Assembly (NCBI RefSeq): GCF_040802235.1
Contig: NC_133165.1
Span: forward strand, 45,893,629-45,957,628
From: Manis javanica
Taxonomy: Eukaryota; Chordata; Mammalia; Pholidota; Manidae
Direction of reading: 5' to 3'
Length of the DNA stretch: 64,000 nucleotides
Shown here piece after piece: positions 1 to 10,853 of the stretch. A program made the translations under genes and the position numbers. Positions within the stretch are counted from its first letter, which is position 1, and the number at the start of each line of letters is the position of its first letter. The notes beneath the pieces are model-generated. The model was not told the origin of the DNA, ran no database searches, and saw only the letters and a list, made by a program, of their open reading frames with translations.

Positions 1-394
1 GCAATTTTGCTAGATGTTGTTAGATTTCCCCCTTAGCGTATGAATTATTTAGCATTCTCACCAGCAGTGTATGGGAGGCCCCGTTTCTCCACGGTCTCAC
101 CAACGGATTAAGTTGTCATAGCTTTGGGTTTTACCAGTTTGACATGTGAAGAAGAGTATTTGTGTCTCTTCTGAGGGAGTTTGAGAGGCTTTTCAATTAC
201 TCGAGAAACATAATTCCGAGTGAACTAAAGATTTAAATGTAAAATAGAAACTGTAAAAGTATTTGCAAAAACAGACTTCTCATGTATTGCTCGTGAACGT
301 GTCAGTTGGTATAGCTTTGTAGAGGGCAGTGTGATGGTAATTACCAACATTAGAGATGCACCTGCCTGCCCTTTGATCCAGCAGGCTTACATTT
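1..394. other. Unassigned non-coding DNA
   Basis: AT-rich sequence with no convincing ORF, splice-flanked exon or recognisable repeat. The short ORFs here have no family features. Confidence 0.5.
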
Positions 395-570
395 AAAAAA
401 ATTTTTTTTATTAAGGTATTATTGATATACACTCTTATGAAGGTTTCGCATGGAAAAACAACGTGGTTACTACATTTACCCATATTATCAAGTCCCCACC
501 CATACCCCAATGCAGTCACTGTCCATCAGTGCAGTAAGATGCCACAGATCCACTGTGTGCCTTCTCCCTG
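395..570 (-). repeat. L1-related 3' end, antisense
   Basis: A T-rich start (the complement of an A-tail) is followed by a segment containing 'gtcactgtccatcagtgcag'. The same family, in the opposite orientation, ends at about 42.03 kb. A related 3' UTR, with 'gatggacagtgactg', is present in the L1 ending at 39.66 kb. This looks like a short, 5'-truncated L1 tail. Confidence 0.65.
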
Positions 571-1299
571 CAGGCTTACTTTTAGGACTTAATGCTACAC
601 GTATAATCAAAGTCATATAAAAGGATGTTGATTATAGGATTATTTAAATAGCAGAAGCTTGGAAACAAAGTAACTGTACCTTTTCAGGGGGCTAGTTGAA
701 TAGCTAACAGTATTTCCATAAGTTGAAATACTATGAAACTATTAAAAAGAATAAGGTAGTTCAATAGGCACTGATGTAATGATCTCAAAAATACATAAAA
801 AGATAAAGGTGCAGAAAGTGTATGTATAGTGTCCTCTATTTGTGCTGCTGGTTTCTTTAATCTTTTAATATACATAGAATAATTCTGACAGGGTATATTA
901 GAAACTGGTGCTTACTGAGATAGGAGGAAAACTAACTTTTGAACATATATGTGTTGGAATTTGTAATGTGCTACAAGTATTACCTTTCCTGGTTTCAAAA
1001 AACTTTTAAGTATGGATCACTGTTAAGTAAAGAGTAAAATTCCCGGGTCCTGGCTATCCCAGTCTCCATCCCATAGGTCCCGATTGTTAATATTCCTACC
1101 ATGTGTACAAACACAGATAATACACAGACTTCTGGAGCTGTTTTACTCAAGTGGTATCATCACATATGTGCTTTTAACATGCTTTTGGTCATTATATATT
1201 GCATGCATTCTGTGTCATATAAACTCTCTTTAATGGCCTTTTTAAAATTAGAGAATGTGCAGAAAAACAGGTGTCATAAGCGCAACCATTCCATGTAAC
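571..1299. other. Unassigned non-coding DNA
   Basis: AT-rich sequence with no recognisable gene or repeat and no supported coding exon. Confidence 0.45.
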
Positions 1300-2363
1300 C
1301 ACCACCCAGGCCAAGTTAATAAATCATTTTCAACATCCCAAAGCCCCTCTCATACCCACTCTCAATCACTACTCCTTCTCTCTTCTTTCCTGATTATTAG
1401 CACCACATACATATAGTTTTCCCTGTTTCTGAATTTCATATCAGTGGGAATAGAATATACTTTCTTTTATGTGTGGGTTCCTTCACTCAGCATTTTACTT
1501 GTGAGATTCATCCATGCTGTTGCAGGTAACAGAGAGTCTTTCATTTTCATTGTGGATTCTCTTGGACTGTAGGATATATCACAACTTAACCATTCTACCA
1601 CTGGATGTTTGGGTTTCCAGTTTGGAGCCATTATGTGTAATGCTGCTTTGGAAATTCTTGTATAAGTCTTGTGGTGCACATATATATCAAGTATGTGTAT
1701 GTTCGGTTTTAGTAGTTTGACCAATTGTATAAAGTGATGTTTCAAATGATACTCATTCCAGAGCATGGGAGATTTTGTTCCTGTGGTTACACATCCTCAT
1801 TGACACCTGCTGTTGCCAGTCTCTTTAATGATCCATTCCAGTGGGTGTGAAGTAGTATTTCATTGTGGTTTTAATTTGTATTTTCCTGATTACTGAGGAG
1901 TTAAAAGTATGAGTTCATTGGCCATTTGTACAATCTTTTTTATGAAGTGTCTGTGTAAATTTCTTGACTTTTCTATTAGGTTATTTGTCTTTTTCTTACT
2001 GATGTATATAAGCTCTTTATATATTCTAGATGCAAGGTTTCTGAATTATATATGTTGCAACAAATAGGTGTGCCCCGTTCCATTCTCTTTCAGTCATTTC
2101 CCTACGGTTAGTGTATTGTGTGTGCTGTTTAGGGAACGTTTGCCTACCGAGGGTCGTGATGATCCTCTCTAATGCTTGTTTCTAGAAGCTTTATTATTTT
2201 TCCTTTCACATTTAGATCCTCACCTGAAATTTTTTTTTTTACGTGGTATGAGGTAAAGATCAAGTCTTAATATTTTTTCATGTAATATCCATTTGATTCT
2301 GTAACATTCACTGGAAGAGTGGATCATCCTTTCCCTATTGCTCACAGTGTCAGCTTTGTTGCA
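1300..2363 (-). mobile_element. Old L1, 3' portion, antisense
   Basis: The sequence is the complement of the L1 ORF2 C-terminal region and 3' end: 'gtgaagtagtatttcattgtggttttaatttgtat' style blocks and the 'agctctttatatattctaga' block. It is heavily diverged and has no open frame. It continues at 2707 and again at 7624; an LTR and a younger L1 interrupt it. Confidence 0.7.
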
Positions 2364-2706
2364 TGTCGGCCCCTCCCTTCTTCCGACCCGCAGATAAGGG
2401 GGGAGACACAATGAGACACCAAAGATCTGAAAGGACCAGCCAGGGGACTTGAGGCTTAACAGCGCAAGGGTGGTGCTGAGAGGGCACCCTTCATGTTTAT
2501 TGAGCAAATACATGTTAACAACAATAGAATTCTGGGGGGGGGGACTTAATACACAATCATTAACTAATTCGAAACTTAATCCTTAGCAGACTCCAGTCTC
2601 CTGGGGCACGACATCTTACATGGTACTGAAACAATAGCAAGGGCAATTAGGTCAGAAACTGTTTTGGTCTTGTTTGTTCTGTTCTTGACCACTTATCAGG
2701 ATTACA
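2364..2706 (-). mobile_element. Solo LTR inserted in the old L1, antisense
   Basis: The segment starts TGTCGGCC and ends GATTACA on the + strand, so it has LTR-like TG...CA ends. An antisense poly(A) signal (tttatt) lies near 2498. Old L1 sequence runs up to 2363 and resumes after it. No internal retroviral sequence is next to it, so it is probably a solo LTR. I see no clear target-site duplication, so the boundaries are approximate. Confidence 0.5.
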
Positions 2707-3969
2707 GGAAAAATAATCAAGTCATATATGATTATACGTTTGATTTCTATACTTGATTTATATGTTATTCCCACAGTTGCAGTTTAAATGCCGACATGTA
2801 TGTGGATCCATTTCTAGATTCTGTCCTGTTCCACTGATCTGTTTTTCTACCTATGCCCATCTTTTTTTCTTCCCTATGCTCTACAGTCTTTATATTTTGA
2901 TACCTAGTAGAATAGGTCATCCATCTGTATAATTTCTCTCATTCCTCTTTTGAATTCTCTTGGATCATGACCTTTGTATTTCTACATAAATTTAGTATCA
3001 ACGTGTCAATTTCAACCAAAACAAAAACAAAAACCACTTGCTGAGCTATTGATTGGGATTGCCTTTAATCTAACAGTTATTTTGGAGAGAAGTGATATTT
3101 TTACAGTATTGAATCTTAAAATCCATGAACATGGTATGTCCTTCACCTATTTACATCATCAACTTCTCTGTGTAGTGTTTTTTTGTATCTTTTATTAAAT
3201 TTTTCCTAGGTGTATGTTTTTGATGCTGTTATAAATAGTGCATTGAAAATTTGTTGCTGATGTTAGAAATGCAGCTGATTTTTGTATTCAGAAAACTTGC
3301 TAAACTCTGAACATTTATCTGTACATTCTTTAGGATTTTTATATGTATGTCATGTCTACAATCATGACAATTTTTTCTCCTTCCTTTCCAATCCTTTTAT
3401 TGTTTGTTTATGCCTTTCTGCACATGGCTAAGATTTCCAATACAATGTTGAACAGAAATGATAGCAAACATCTTTGTCTTGTTTTTCCTAATCTCAGAGG
3501 GAGCACTTTCCAGTTTTGTATTACATATGACATGACATTTGAATATAGATAGACATTCTTTGTATATACCTTTATTGGATTAAGGAAGTTCCATTTCCAA
3601 AGTCATATTGTCAAAGTACCAATTTTAGGAGCCATTCTCTTATGTTTTCCTGTTTCTTTAATTTCTGTTGTTATAGATACTATTTTCTCCTTCCTTTCTT
3701 CATGTTTGAATTGCTAGGATTCCTTTGTGGCTTTTAAGTATGATTCTTAGATCACTCAGTTTCAGCCTGTTCTCTTTTCTCATGTATGTTTTGAAGGTTA
3801 CTGTGAATTCTACTTTAGCTTAATCCACTAGTTTTGAAATAGGATTTTTTATTTTCATGCAGTGAAAAAGATTTTCTAATAGCCATTGTGATTTCTTCTT
3901 TGACTTATGGGTTACTTAGAAGTACATTGCTTAATTTTTAAATGGTTGGGAATTCTCTAGTTATCTTTT
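2707..3969 (-). mobile_element. Old L1, ORF2 middle portion, antisense
   Basis: Diverged antisense L1 ORF2 sequence follows on from the 1.3-2.36 kb fragment. Its last ~70 bases correspond to the endonuclease-RT linker, the same part of ORF2 that the younger L1 carries near 4984-5040. The sequence resumes after 7623, so the L1 at 3970-7606 was inserted into it. Confidence 0.7.
3953..3969. repeat. Target-site duplication, left copy
   Basis: The 17-bp sequence ttctctagttatctttt is repeated exactly at 7607-7623 and brackets the younger L1. The right copy is followed by 'aatt', giving TTTT/AA, the favoured L1 endonuclease cleavage site. Confidence 0.85.
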
Positions 3970-5762
3970 TCAGCATCTATGGAGATGATCATGTGGTTTT
4001 TGTCCTTTTTGTTTATGTGGTAGATGATGTTGATGGATATTAGAATGTTGTACCATCCTTGCATCCCTGGGATGAATCCCACTTGGTCATGGTGTATGAT
4101 CCTTTTGATGTATTTTTGAATTCGGTTTGCGAATATTTTGTGAGTATTTTTGCATCTACGTTCATCAGGGATATTGGTCTATAATTTTCTTTTTTAGTGG
4201 GGTCTTTGCCTGGTTTTGGTATTAGGGTGATGTTGGCTTCATAGAATGAGTTTGGGAGTATTCCCTCCTCTTCTATTTTTTGGAAAACTTTAAGGAGAAT
4301 GGGTATTATGTCTTCTCTGTATGTCTGATAAAATTCCGAGGTAAATCCATCTGGCCCGGGGGTTTTGTTCCTGGGTAGTTTTTTGATTACTGCTTCAATT
4401 TCTTTGCTGGTAATTGGTTTGTTTAGATTTTGTGTTTCTTCCTTGGTCAGTCTTGGAAGGTTGTATTTTTCCAGGAAGTTGTCCATTTCTTCTAGGTTTT
4501 CCAGCTTGTATGCATATAGGTTTTCATAGTATTCTCTAATAATTCTTTGTATTTCTGTGGAGTCTGTCGTGATGTTTCCTTTCTCATTTCTGATTCTGTT
4601 GATATGTGTTGATTCTCTTTTTCTCTTAATAAGTCTGGCTAGAGGTTTATCTATTCTGTTTATTTTCTCAAAGAACCAGCTCTTGGTTTCATTGATTTTT
4701 TCTATTGTTTTATTCTTCTCAATTTTATTTATTTTTTCTCTGATCTTTATTATGTCCCTCCTTCTGCTGACTTTAGGCCTCATTTGTTCTTCTCTTTCCA
4801 CTTTTGATAATTGTGACATTAGGTTATTCATTTGGGATTGTTCTTCCTTCCTTAAATATGCCTGGATTGCTATATACTTTCCTCTTAAGACTGCTTTCGC
4901 TGCATCCCACAGAAGTTGGGGCTTTGTATTGTTGTTGTCATTTGTCTTCATATATTGCTTGATCTCTATTTTAATTTGGTCATTGATCCATTGATTATTT
5001 AGGAGCATGTTGTTAAGCCTCCATGTGTTTATGGGTGCTTTTGCTTTCTTTGTACAATTTATTTCTAGTTTTATACCTTTGTGGTCTGAAAAGTTGGTTG
5101 GTAGAATTTCAATCTTTTTGAATTTACTGAGGCTCTTTTTGTGGCCTAGTGTGTGGTCTATTCTGGAGAATGTTCCATGTGCACTTGAAAAGAATGTGTA
5201 TCTTGTTGCTTTTGGATATAGAGTTCTAGAGATGTCTATTAGGTCCATCTGTTCTAGAGTGTTGTTCAGTGCCTCTGTGTCCTTACTTATTTTCTGTCTG
5301 GTGGCTCTGTCCTTTGGAGTGAATGGTGTGTTGAAGTCTCCTAAAATGAATGCATTGCATTCTATTTCCTCCTTTAGTTCTGTTAGTATTTGTTTCACAC
5401 ATGCTGGTGCTCCCGTGTTGGGTGCATATATATTTATAATGGTTATATCCTCTTGTTGGACCGAGCCCTTTATCATTATGTAATGTCCTTCTTTTTCTCT
5501 TGTGACTTTCTTTGTTTTGAAGTCTATTTTGTCTGATATTAGTACTGCAATACCTGCTTTTTTCTCCCTGTTGTTTGCATGAAATATCTTTTTCCATCCC
5601 TTGACTTTTAATCTGTACATGTCTTTGAGTTTGAGGTGAGTCTCTTGTAAGCAGCATATAGATGGATCTTGTTTTTTAATCCATTCAGTGACTCTGTGGC
5701 TTTTGATTGGTGCATTCAGTCCATTTACATTGAGGGTGATTATTGATAGGTATTATTGCCAT
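3970..5762 (-). pseudogene. L1 ORF2 fragment (endonuclease and start of RT)
   Basis: ORF2 normally encodes an APE-type endonuclease followed by reverse transcriptase and a Cys-rich C-terminus, which nick the target and copy L1 RNA. The longest open stretch, 5620-4040, shows the endonuclease blocks [15 protein letters not shown] and SDHKG, then the RT entry motif NYRPISLMN. The start codon at 5762 is in a different frame from this stretch, so at least one frameshift is present near 5650. The RT catalytic core and everything after it are missing, because the insertion ends at 3970. Confidence 0.85.
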
Positions 5763-5863
5763 TTCAGGCTTTAGATTCGTGCTTACCAAAGTTTCCAGGT
5801 TACTTTCCTTACTATCTAAGAGTCTAACTTAACTCACTTAGTATGCTGTTGCAAACACAATCT

Positions 5864-5969
5864 AAAGGTTCTTTTCTATTTCTCCTCCTTTTTCTTCCTC
5901 CTTCATTCTTTATATAAAAGGTTCTTTTCTATTTCTCCTCCTTTTTCTTCCTCCTTCATTCTTTATATA
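5864..5969. repeat. 53-bp perfect tandem duplication in the L1 inter-ORF spacer
   Basis: Positions 5864-5916 are repeated directly at 5917-5969. The unit starts aaaggttcttttctatttct and is pyrimidine-rich. It lies between ORF1 and ORF2 of the L1. Confidence 0.9.
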
Positions 5970-6125
5970 TTAGGTATCAAATTCTGTACCTTTTGTCTAT
6001 CCCTTGATTGACTTTGGAGATACTTAATCTAATTTTTCATTTGCTTAGTAATTAGCTGTTCTACTTTCTTTACTGTGGTTTTATTACCTCTAGTGACAGC
6101 TATTCGACGTTAGGAACACTTCCAT

Positions 6126-6975
6126 CTATAGCAGTCCCTCCAAAATACACTGTAGAGATGGTTTGTGGGAGGTAAATTCCCTCAGCTTTTGCTTATCTGG
6201 AAATTGTTTAATCCCTCCTTCGAATTTAAATGATAATCTTGCTGGATAAAGTAATCTTGGTTCCATGCCCTTCTGCTTCATGACATTAAATACATCATGC
6301 CACTCCCTTCTGGCCTGTAAGGTTTCTGCTGAAAAGTCTGATGTTGGCCTGATGGGCTTTCCTTTGTATGTGATCTTATTTCTCTCTCTGGCTGCTTTTA
6401 ATAGTCTGTCCTTATCCTTGATCTTTGCCAGTTTTATTACTATATGTCTTGATGTTGTCTTCCTTGGGTCCCTTGTGTTGGGAGATCTGTGGATCTCCAT
6501 GGCCTGAGAGACTATCTCCTTCCCTAGATTGGGGAAGTTTTCAGCAACTACCTCCTCAAAGACACTTTCTATCCCTTTCTCTCTCTTCTTTTTCTTCTGG
6601 TATCCCTATAATGCGAATATTGTTCCGTTTGGATTGGTCACACAGTTCTCTCAATATTCTTTCATTCTTAGAGATCCTTTTTTCTCTCTGTGCCCCAGCT
6701 TCTTTGTATTCCTCTTCTCTAGTTTCTATTTCATTTATCATCTCCTCCACCGTGTCCAATCTGCTTTTAATACCCTCCATCGTGCTCTTCAGTGATTGGA
6801 TCTCTGACCTGAATTCATTCCTGAGTTCTTGGATATCTTTCCGTACCTCCATTAGGATGTTGATGATTTTTATTTTGAACTCCCTTTCAGGAAGAGTCAT
6901 AAAGTCCATGTCATTTAAGTCTTTCTCTGGCGTTATATTAATTTTACTCTGGACCAGGTTCCTTTGGCATTTCAT
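6126..6975 (-). pseudogene. L1 ORF1 (RNA-binding protein), one frameshift
   Basis: L1 ORF1p is a trimeric nucleic-acid chaperone. The first frame (6975-6556) holds the N-terminus, a heptad-rich coiled coil and the start of the RRM (NIRIIGIPEE). The second frame (6500-6126) holds the C-terminal domain, with ARREWHDVF and the terminal LEGLL. The reading frame shifts near 6590, just after the RRM start, so a single protein is not made. This is a moderately young but dead copy. Confidence 0.85.
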
Positions 6976-7606
6976 ATTTGTATATGGCGCCCTCTAGTGT
7001 CCAGAAGCTCTACTCTGGAGCTGCTCAGCCCCTGAAGCAATGTTGGGGGTCTCAGGGGAATGGTATTGGTGCTTGGGGGGAGGAAAGAGCTGTTCCCTGT
7101 TTCCTGGCTGCTATGCCTGTTTCCACTGCCTGAACCAGTGGGCTGAGCACACAGATATAAGCTTTTGTCTCAGAGCAGCGGGATATGGATCCATGCTTCC
7201 CACAAGTGGCCAGAATCCCAATCTCCCCAGGAACTCCGCCTGTCCCAGCTTTCCAACCCCGTAATCACGTGACTATCATGAAAGCACCAAGAAATGTAGG
7301 TTTGTGCTCCCAGCACAGATCTCTGTAGCTAGGTATTCAGCTGTCCCAAGCCTTCCACCCCCTCCCTGCTCCGTTTCTCTTCCACCAGTGAGCTGGGGTG
7401 GGGGAAGGGCTCGGGTCCCGCTGAGCCACAGCTCTAGTACATTACCCCATTTGGTGAGGTCTGCTCTTTTCTCCAGGTGTGTGCAGTCTGGCACCATCCT
7501 CTTTCCTGTTGCTCTCTCAGGATTAGTTGCGCCATCTATATTTTGTAATTGTATCCAGTTTCAGGATGAAGCATCTGTTTCTCCTCTCATGCTGCCATCT
7601 TTAATC

Positions 7607-7623
7607 TTCTCTAGTTATCTTTT
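7607..7623. repeat. Target-site duplication, right copy
   Basis: Exact match to 3953-3969. The old L1 continues immediately after it. Confidence 0.85.
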
Positions 7624-8250
7624 AATTACTGGCTTTTAGCTTAATTCTGCTAGGTTGCATGATGTATTCATCAATCCTTGAAATGTTTCGGATTTGCTTT
7701 ATGCACCAACAGATGTTTAGTTTTCGTAAGTATTCCACCTTCACTTGAAAATAAATTTTATTATGAAGTGCTCAGTTGTGGTTTATCTTACTTGGAATTT
7801 ATTGTGTGGCTTGATGACTTTGATGGTTTTGAAAAGCTTTCAGCCATTATCTTTCCAGAGACTGTTCTGCCCTATTTTCTCACCTCTCTCTAGTAACTAT
7901 TCTAGGACATGTTAGACGTCTTACTGTGTCCTATGTGCATCTCCTCGTGTTTCCCATCATTTTGTGTCCCAACCTTCAGTTCTTCAGTTTCCTAGTTCAC
8001 TAATTTTCTTCAGCTTTGTGGAATCAGCTGTTTTAACTTATCGTTGCATTCTTAATTTCAGTTAGTCATTTTTATAGCTACCCTTTCTGCCTAGAATCTC
8101 CATTTTGTCATTTAAATTACAATAAACCATTCCTCTAAAGTCTTGACAACTCCAGTATATTTTAATCTTCTGTGCTCCGTCCACTTGGTTATTGGTTAAA
8201 TATTATCTTACATACCTGATTTTATGTGTTGCTTTGTTTCTCTGTCAGAC
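7624..8250 (-). mobile_element. Old L1, 5' portion, antisense
   Basis: The first ~140 bases match the antisense L1 endonuclease region (compare 'cacttgaaaataaa' with 'cacttgaaaagaatg' at 5181). They continue the 2707-3969 fragment across the younger insertion. From about 7770 the L1 character is only suggestive, and the end point is a guess. Confidence 0.45.
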
Positions 8251-10853
8251 ACTGAATAAAACAAAACAAAGTAACAATAACTTGAATCTCTGAATGATGG
8301 TATCTTTCTCCAGAAAGTTTTTACTTTTGTCTCTGGCAGGCAGCCAGGGTGGGAGCAGATTCCTCTGTCTAGTTGGGATTGACATGAATTCTGAGTTGTC
8401 AGTTCTTGTGGGGGCTGGTTTATTTCTGATTTGCCTTATATATTCTCATGTAGCCTTTGCAACCCCAACCAGAAGCCTGAGGTTTTGTTATGACCCCTCA
8501 ACTTTGGAAAGCTCTGATTCTGTTTTTTGTCTCTTCAGCCCTGTGAGACTGGTGAAAGTTTCTCTCAGCCTCTCAACTGCAGCTTTCCCTTGTAGAAATG
8601 GCAGTCACTTGAGGGAAAATGTAGACCTAAATGTAGGCTCATCTCTGGGCTTCTCTTCTTTGTCTTGCCCCAAAGTGTCTCATTGCTTTAGTTGCTCTTT
8701 CATATCACCATACCTTCAAAGAGATGTATTCCTTATCTTTTTCAGCATTTCGCTTGTCCTCAGCAGGTGGTTGGTCTAGAACACTGTAGTAGGCCTTTGC
8801 CACATTTTTGTTGTAAAGTTCCCATTACCAGTAGAGCCTGTGGCTTACTGCAAGATGTACATTCATTGACACTGACAGTTGTTGGATATTCTGTTGTGAG
8901 TACTTAGCAGCCCCCTATAGATGTTTAAAAATGTAAATTCTCAGAAGCAGGTCTCAGGAAGCAGACACTAAATATAAACCTTCTTTACATGATGCCTCAT
9001 TGGAAGAATGGGTGGTGAATAGTGAATACAGTGTGATCAGCCAAGATGGCAGCCCTCATATTTGGAGCAAGTGGTAGCATAGTTACTTGACTTAATTTTC
9101 CAGAGGAACAGTAGTAAATGCCCAAATCTATAGCTGTGCAACTTTGAAGTTCTAGTTTTGCCATTGTAAATCATTACCAGCATTAAACTGGTACTAATTA
9201 TGTAACAAAGAAAGTGAACAGTCCTCTGACCTCTCTGTGTGTGGCATTGGTTTCTCCATTTGTCTTAACAGGACATACTGTTTTCCAAAGCAGAAATATT
9301 TACAATGGCCTTAAATTGCCAGACCTCAAGTTTGCATTTCTAACTTCTTATCCCTTTACATATACCCCATAATAAAGCAAATCAAAATATCTCCTAAGAG
9401 CACCTAATACTGATACTTTGCTTCCTTATCTTTCCTTGTACTGTTCTCCATCCAGAATGACATGCCCATCCCACTGCAAGCCTATAAAGTTTGTCTTTCT
9501 TCAAGTGTTTTTTTTTTAAGTCAAATCATGAAGGACCATATCAAATGCCACCTTCATCCACTGATTCTTCTAACTGAACTCTGCATAATCTCTTCTTAGG
9601 CTCCTGTGCAGAGACCTGCTTTATCTTTCATTTCTGTAATCATTTTGTGTCCTGTCCTGTCTCTTTTCCAGATTGTAAATTTCTTGGTGATGGAAACGTC
9701 ATACTTATCTTCACATTCTTTGTAGAGTTTGAAGGCATAGTATCCTTATGAAGTAGGAACTAGGCAAATAAAAATGGAATTCCAATACAGAACTAACTGC
9801 CAGAGACATAGACTGTTTTTATGAGTTGCCTTGTTACACATTCCTTGCCCACTTTCCATTTGACATGTTGATTATATTCATATGGAATTGTGAGACTCCA
9901 TTTTTATATGGTATGGATATTAACTCATCAGTTTAATTGAAAAGACCTGACTTTTAATGTTGCTTATGGTTTTGTTTTTGTTTTGGGGTGTGTTGGTTTC
10001 CTATTTTATTTATAGTTTATGGAAACATTAGTAGGGTTGAAAATTCAAATGGCACAAAGGGTGTACAGTGAAGTCTCTTTCCCATGTGACAATGTTTTTA
10101 TAGAAAAACGTTCTTAGTTTTATGTAACAGTCTGCCAGTTTTCTGTCTTCTCTCTCTGGTACAGTCTCTCCCTACCCAACCTTATCTAACAGCTTGTCTG
10201 TTTTGTTATAGTCCTTTTGTTTGTTACACTTCTAAAAATGAATCTTTTATCATGTCTGTGTTGTATGGCTATGCACAGTCTATGAAGTAGAGAGAAAACA
10301 CTTTTCCCTCAATTGTCTGGATTATCCTCAATCCTGGCTAGTCATGGATGGATGGCTGTATGGATAATTATCATGTGACAGTAAATACCAAAGATGTTGC
10401 AAAAGTCACAAGTGTCACAATAGCATATTTTAAAAATTTAATGAAAGCAAGACTAAACTATCTTACTGGCTCATCTTCACTGGAACAGTTTCTGAGTTTC
10501 CCTTTATCATTTCCATGTACTAATACACAGTGAACGTGTATGCATCAGAGCTCGCTCTCAGCCGTTACTGAATATGACGTTCCACTCTCCAGGATATGCA
10601 GAAAGCACGCTCATTCCTCTGCCATTTATTAGCATTCCATTACTTTTTCCGACTTGATTCCCCATAGTTAATACTGGTAATTGACTCACTTTTCAGAAGC
10701 CCCTCTTCACAAAGAAATGTTTTTTAGTCACTTGGAAAAGAGACTTTATATACAATGATGGATTAGAGCCACAGAATTATGTTGAAGGTCAGATCCTAAG
10801 TTATTATATAGGGTCGGTCATGTGACTTGTGTTTGGCTTTTAGCTCTGGAAGA
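8251..10853. other. Unassigned DNA upstream of the POM121 remnant
   Basis: No family signature or splice-bounded coding block was recognised. Given the POM121 exon at 10,854, part of this may be old POM121 intron sequence, but I found no earlier POM121 exon. Confidence 0.4.

Larger units (their letters stand above)
3970..7606 (-). mobile_element. 3'-truncated L1 with intact 5' end
   Basis: In sense (minus) orientation the element has a 5' UTR starting near 7606 (complement of 'gccatctttaat', the usual 'aagatggc' L1 start). ORF1 is at 6975-6126 and the 5' half of ORF2 at 5762-3970. It stops inside ORF2 at an internal A-tract, with no ORF2 C-terminus, 3' UTR or poly(A) tail, yet perfect 17-bp duplications flank it. 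Both ORFs carry frameshifts. Most L1 copies are 5'-truncated; loss of the 3' half with duplications retained is unusual and suggests internal priming. Confidence 0.85.

Noticed and set aside
4557-5483. Plus-strand hydrophobic ORFs (145 and 158 codons)
   Set aside because: These are antisense shadows of L1 ORF2; the poly-Phe/Ser/Ile composition comes from the complement of Lys/Glu-rich codons.
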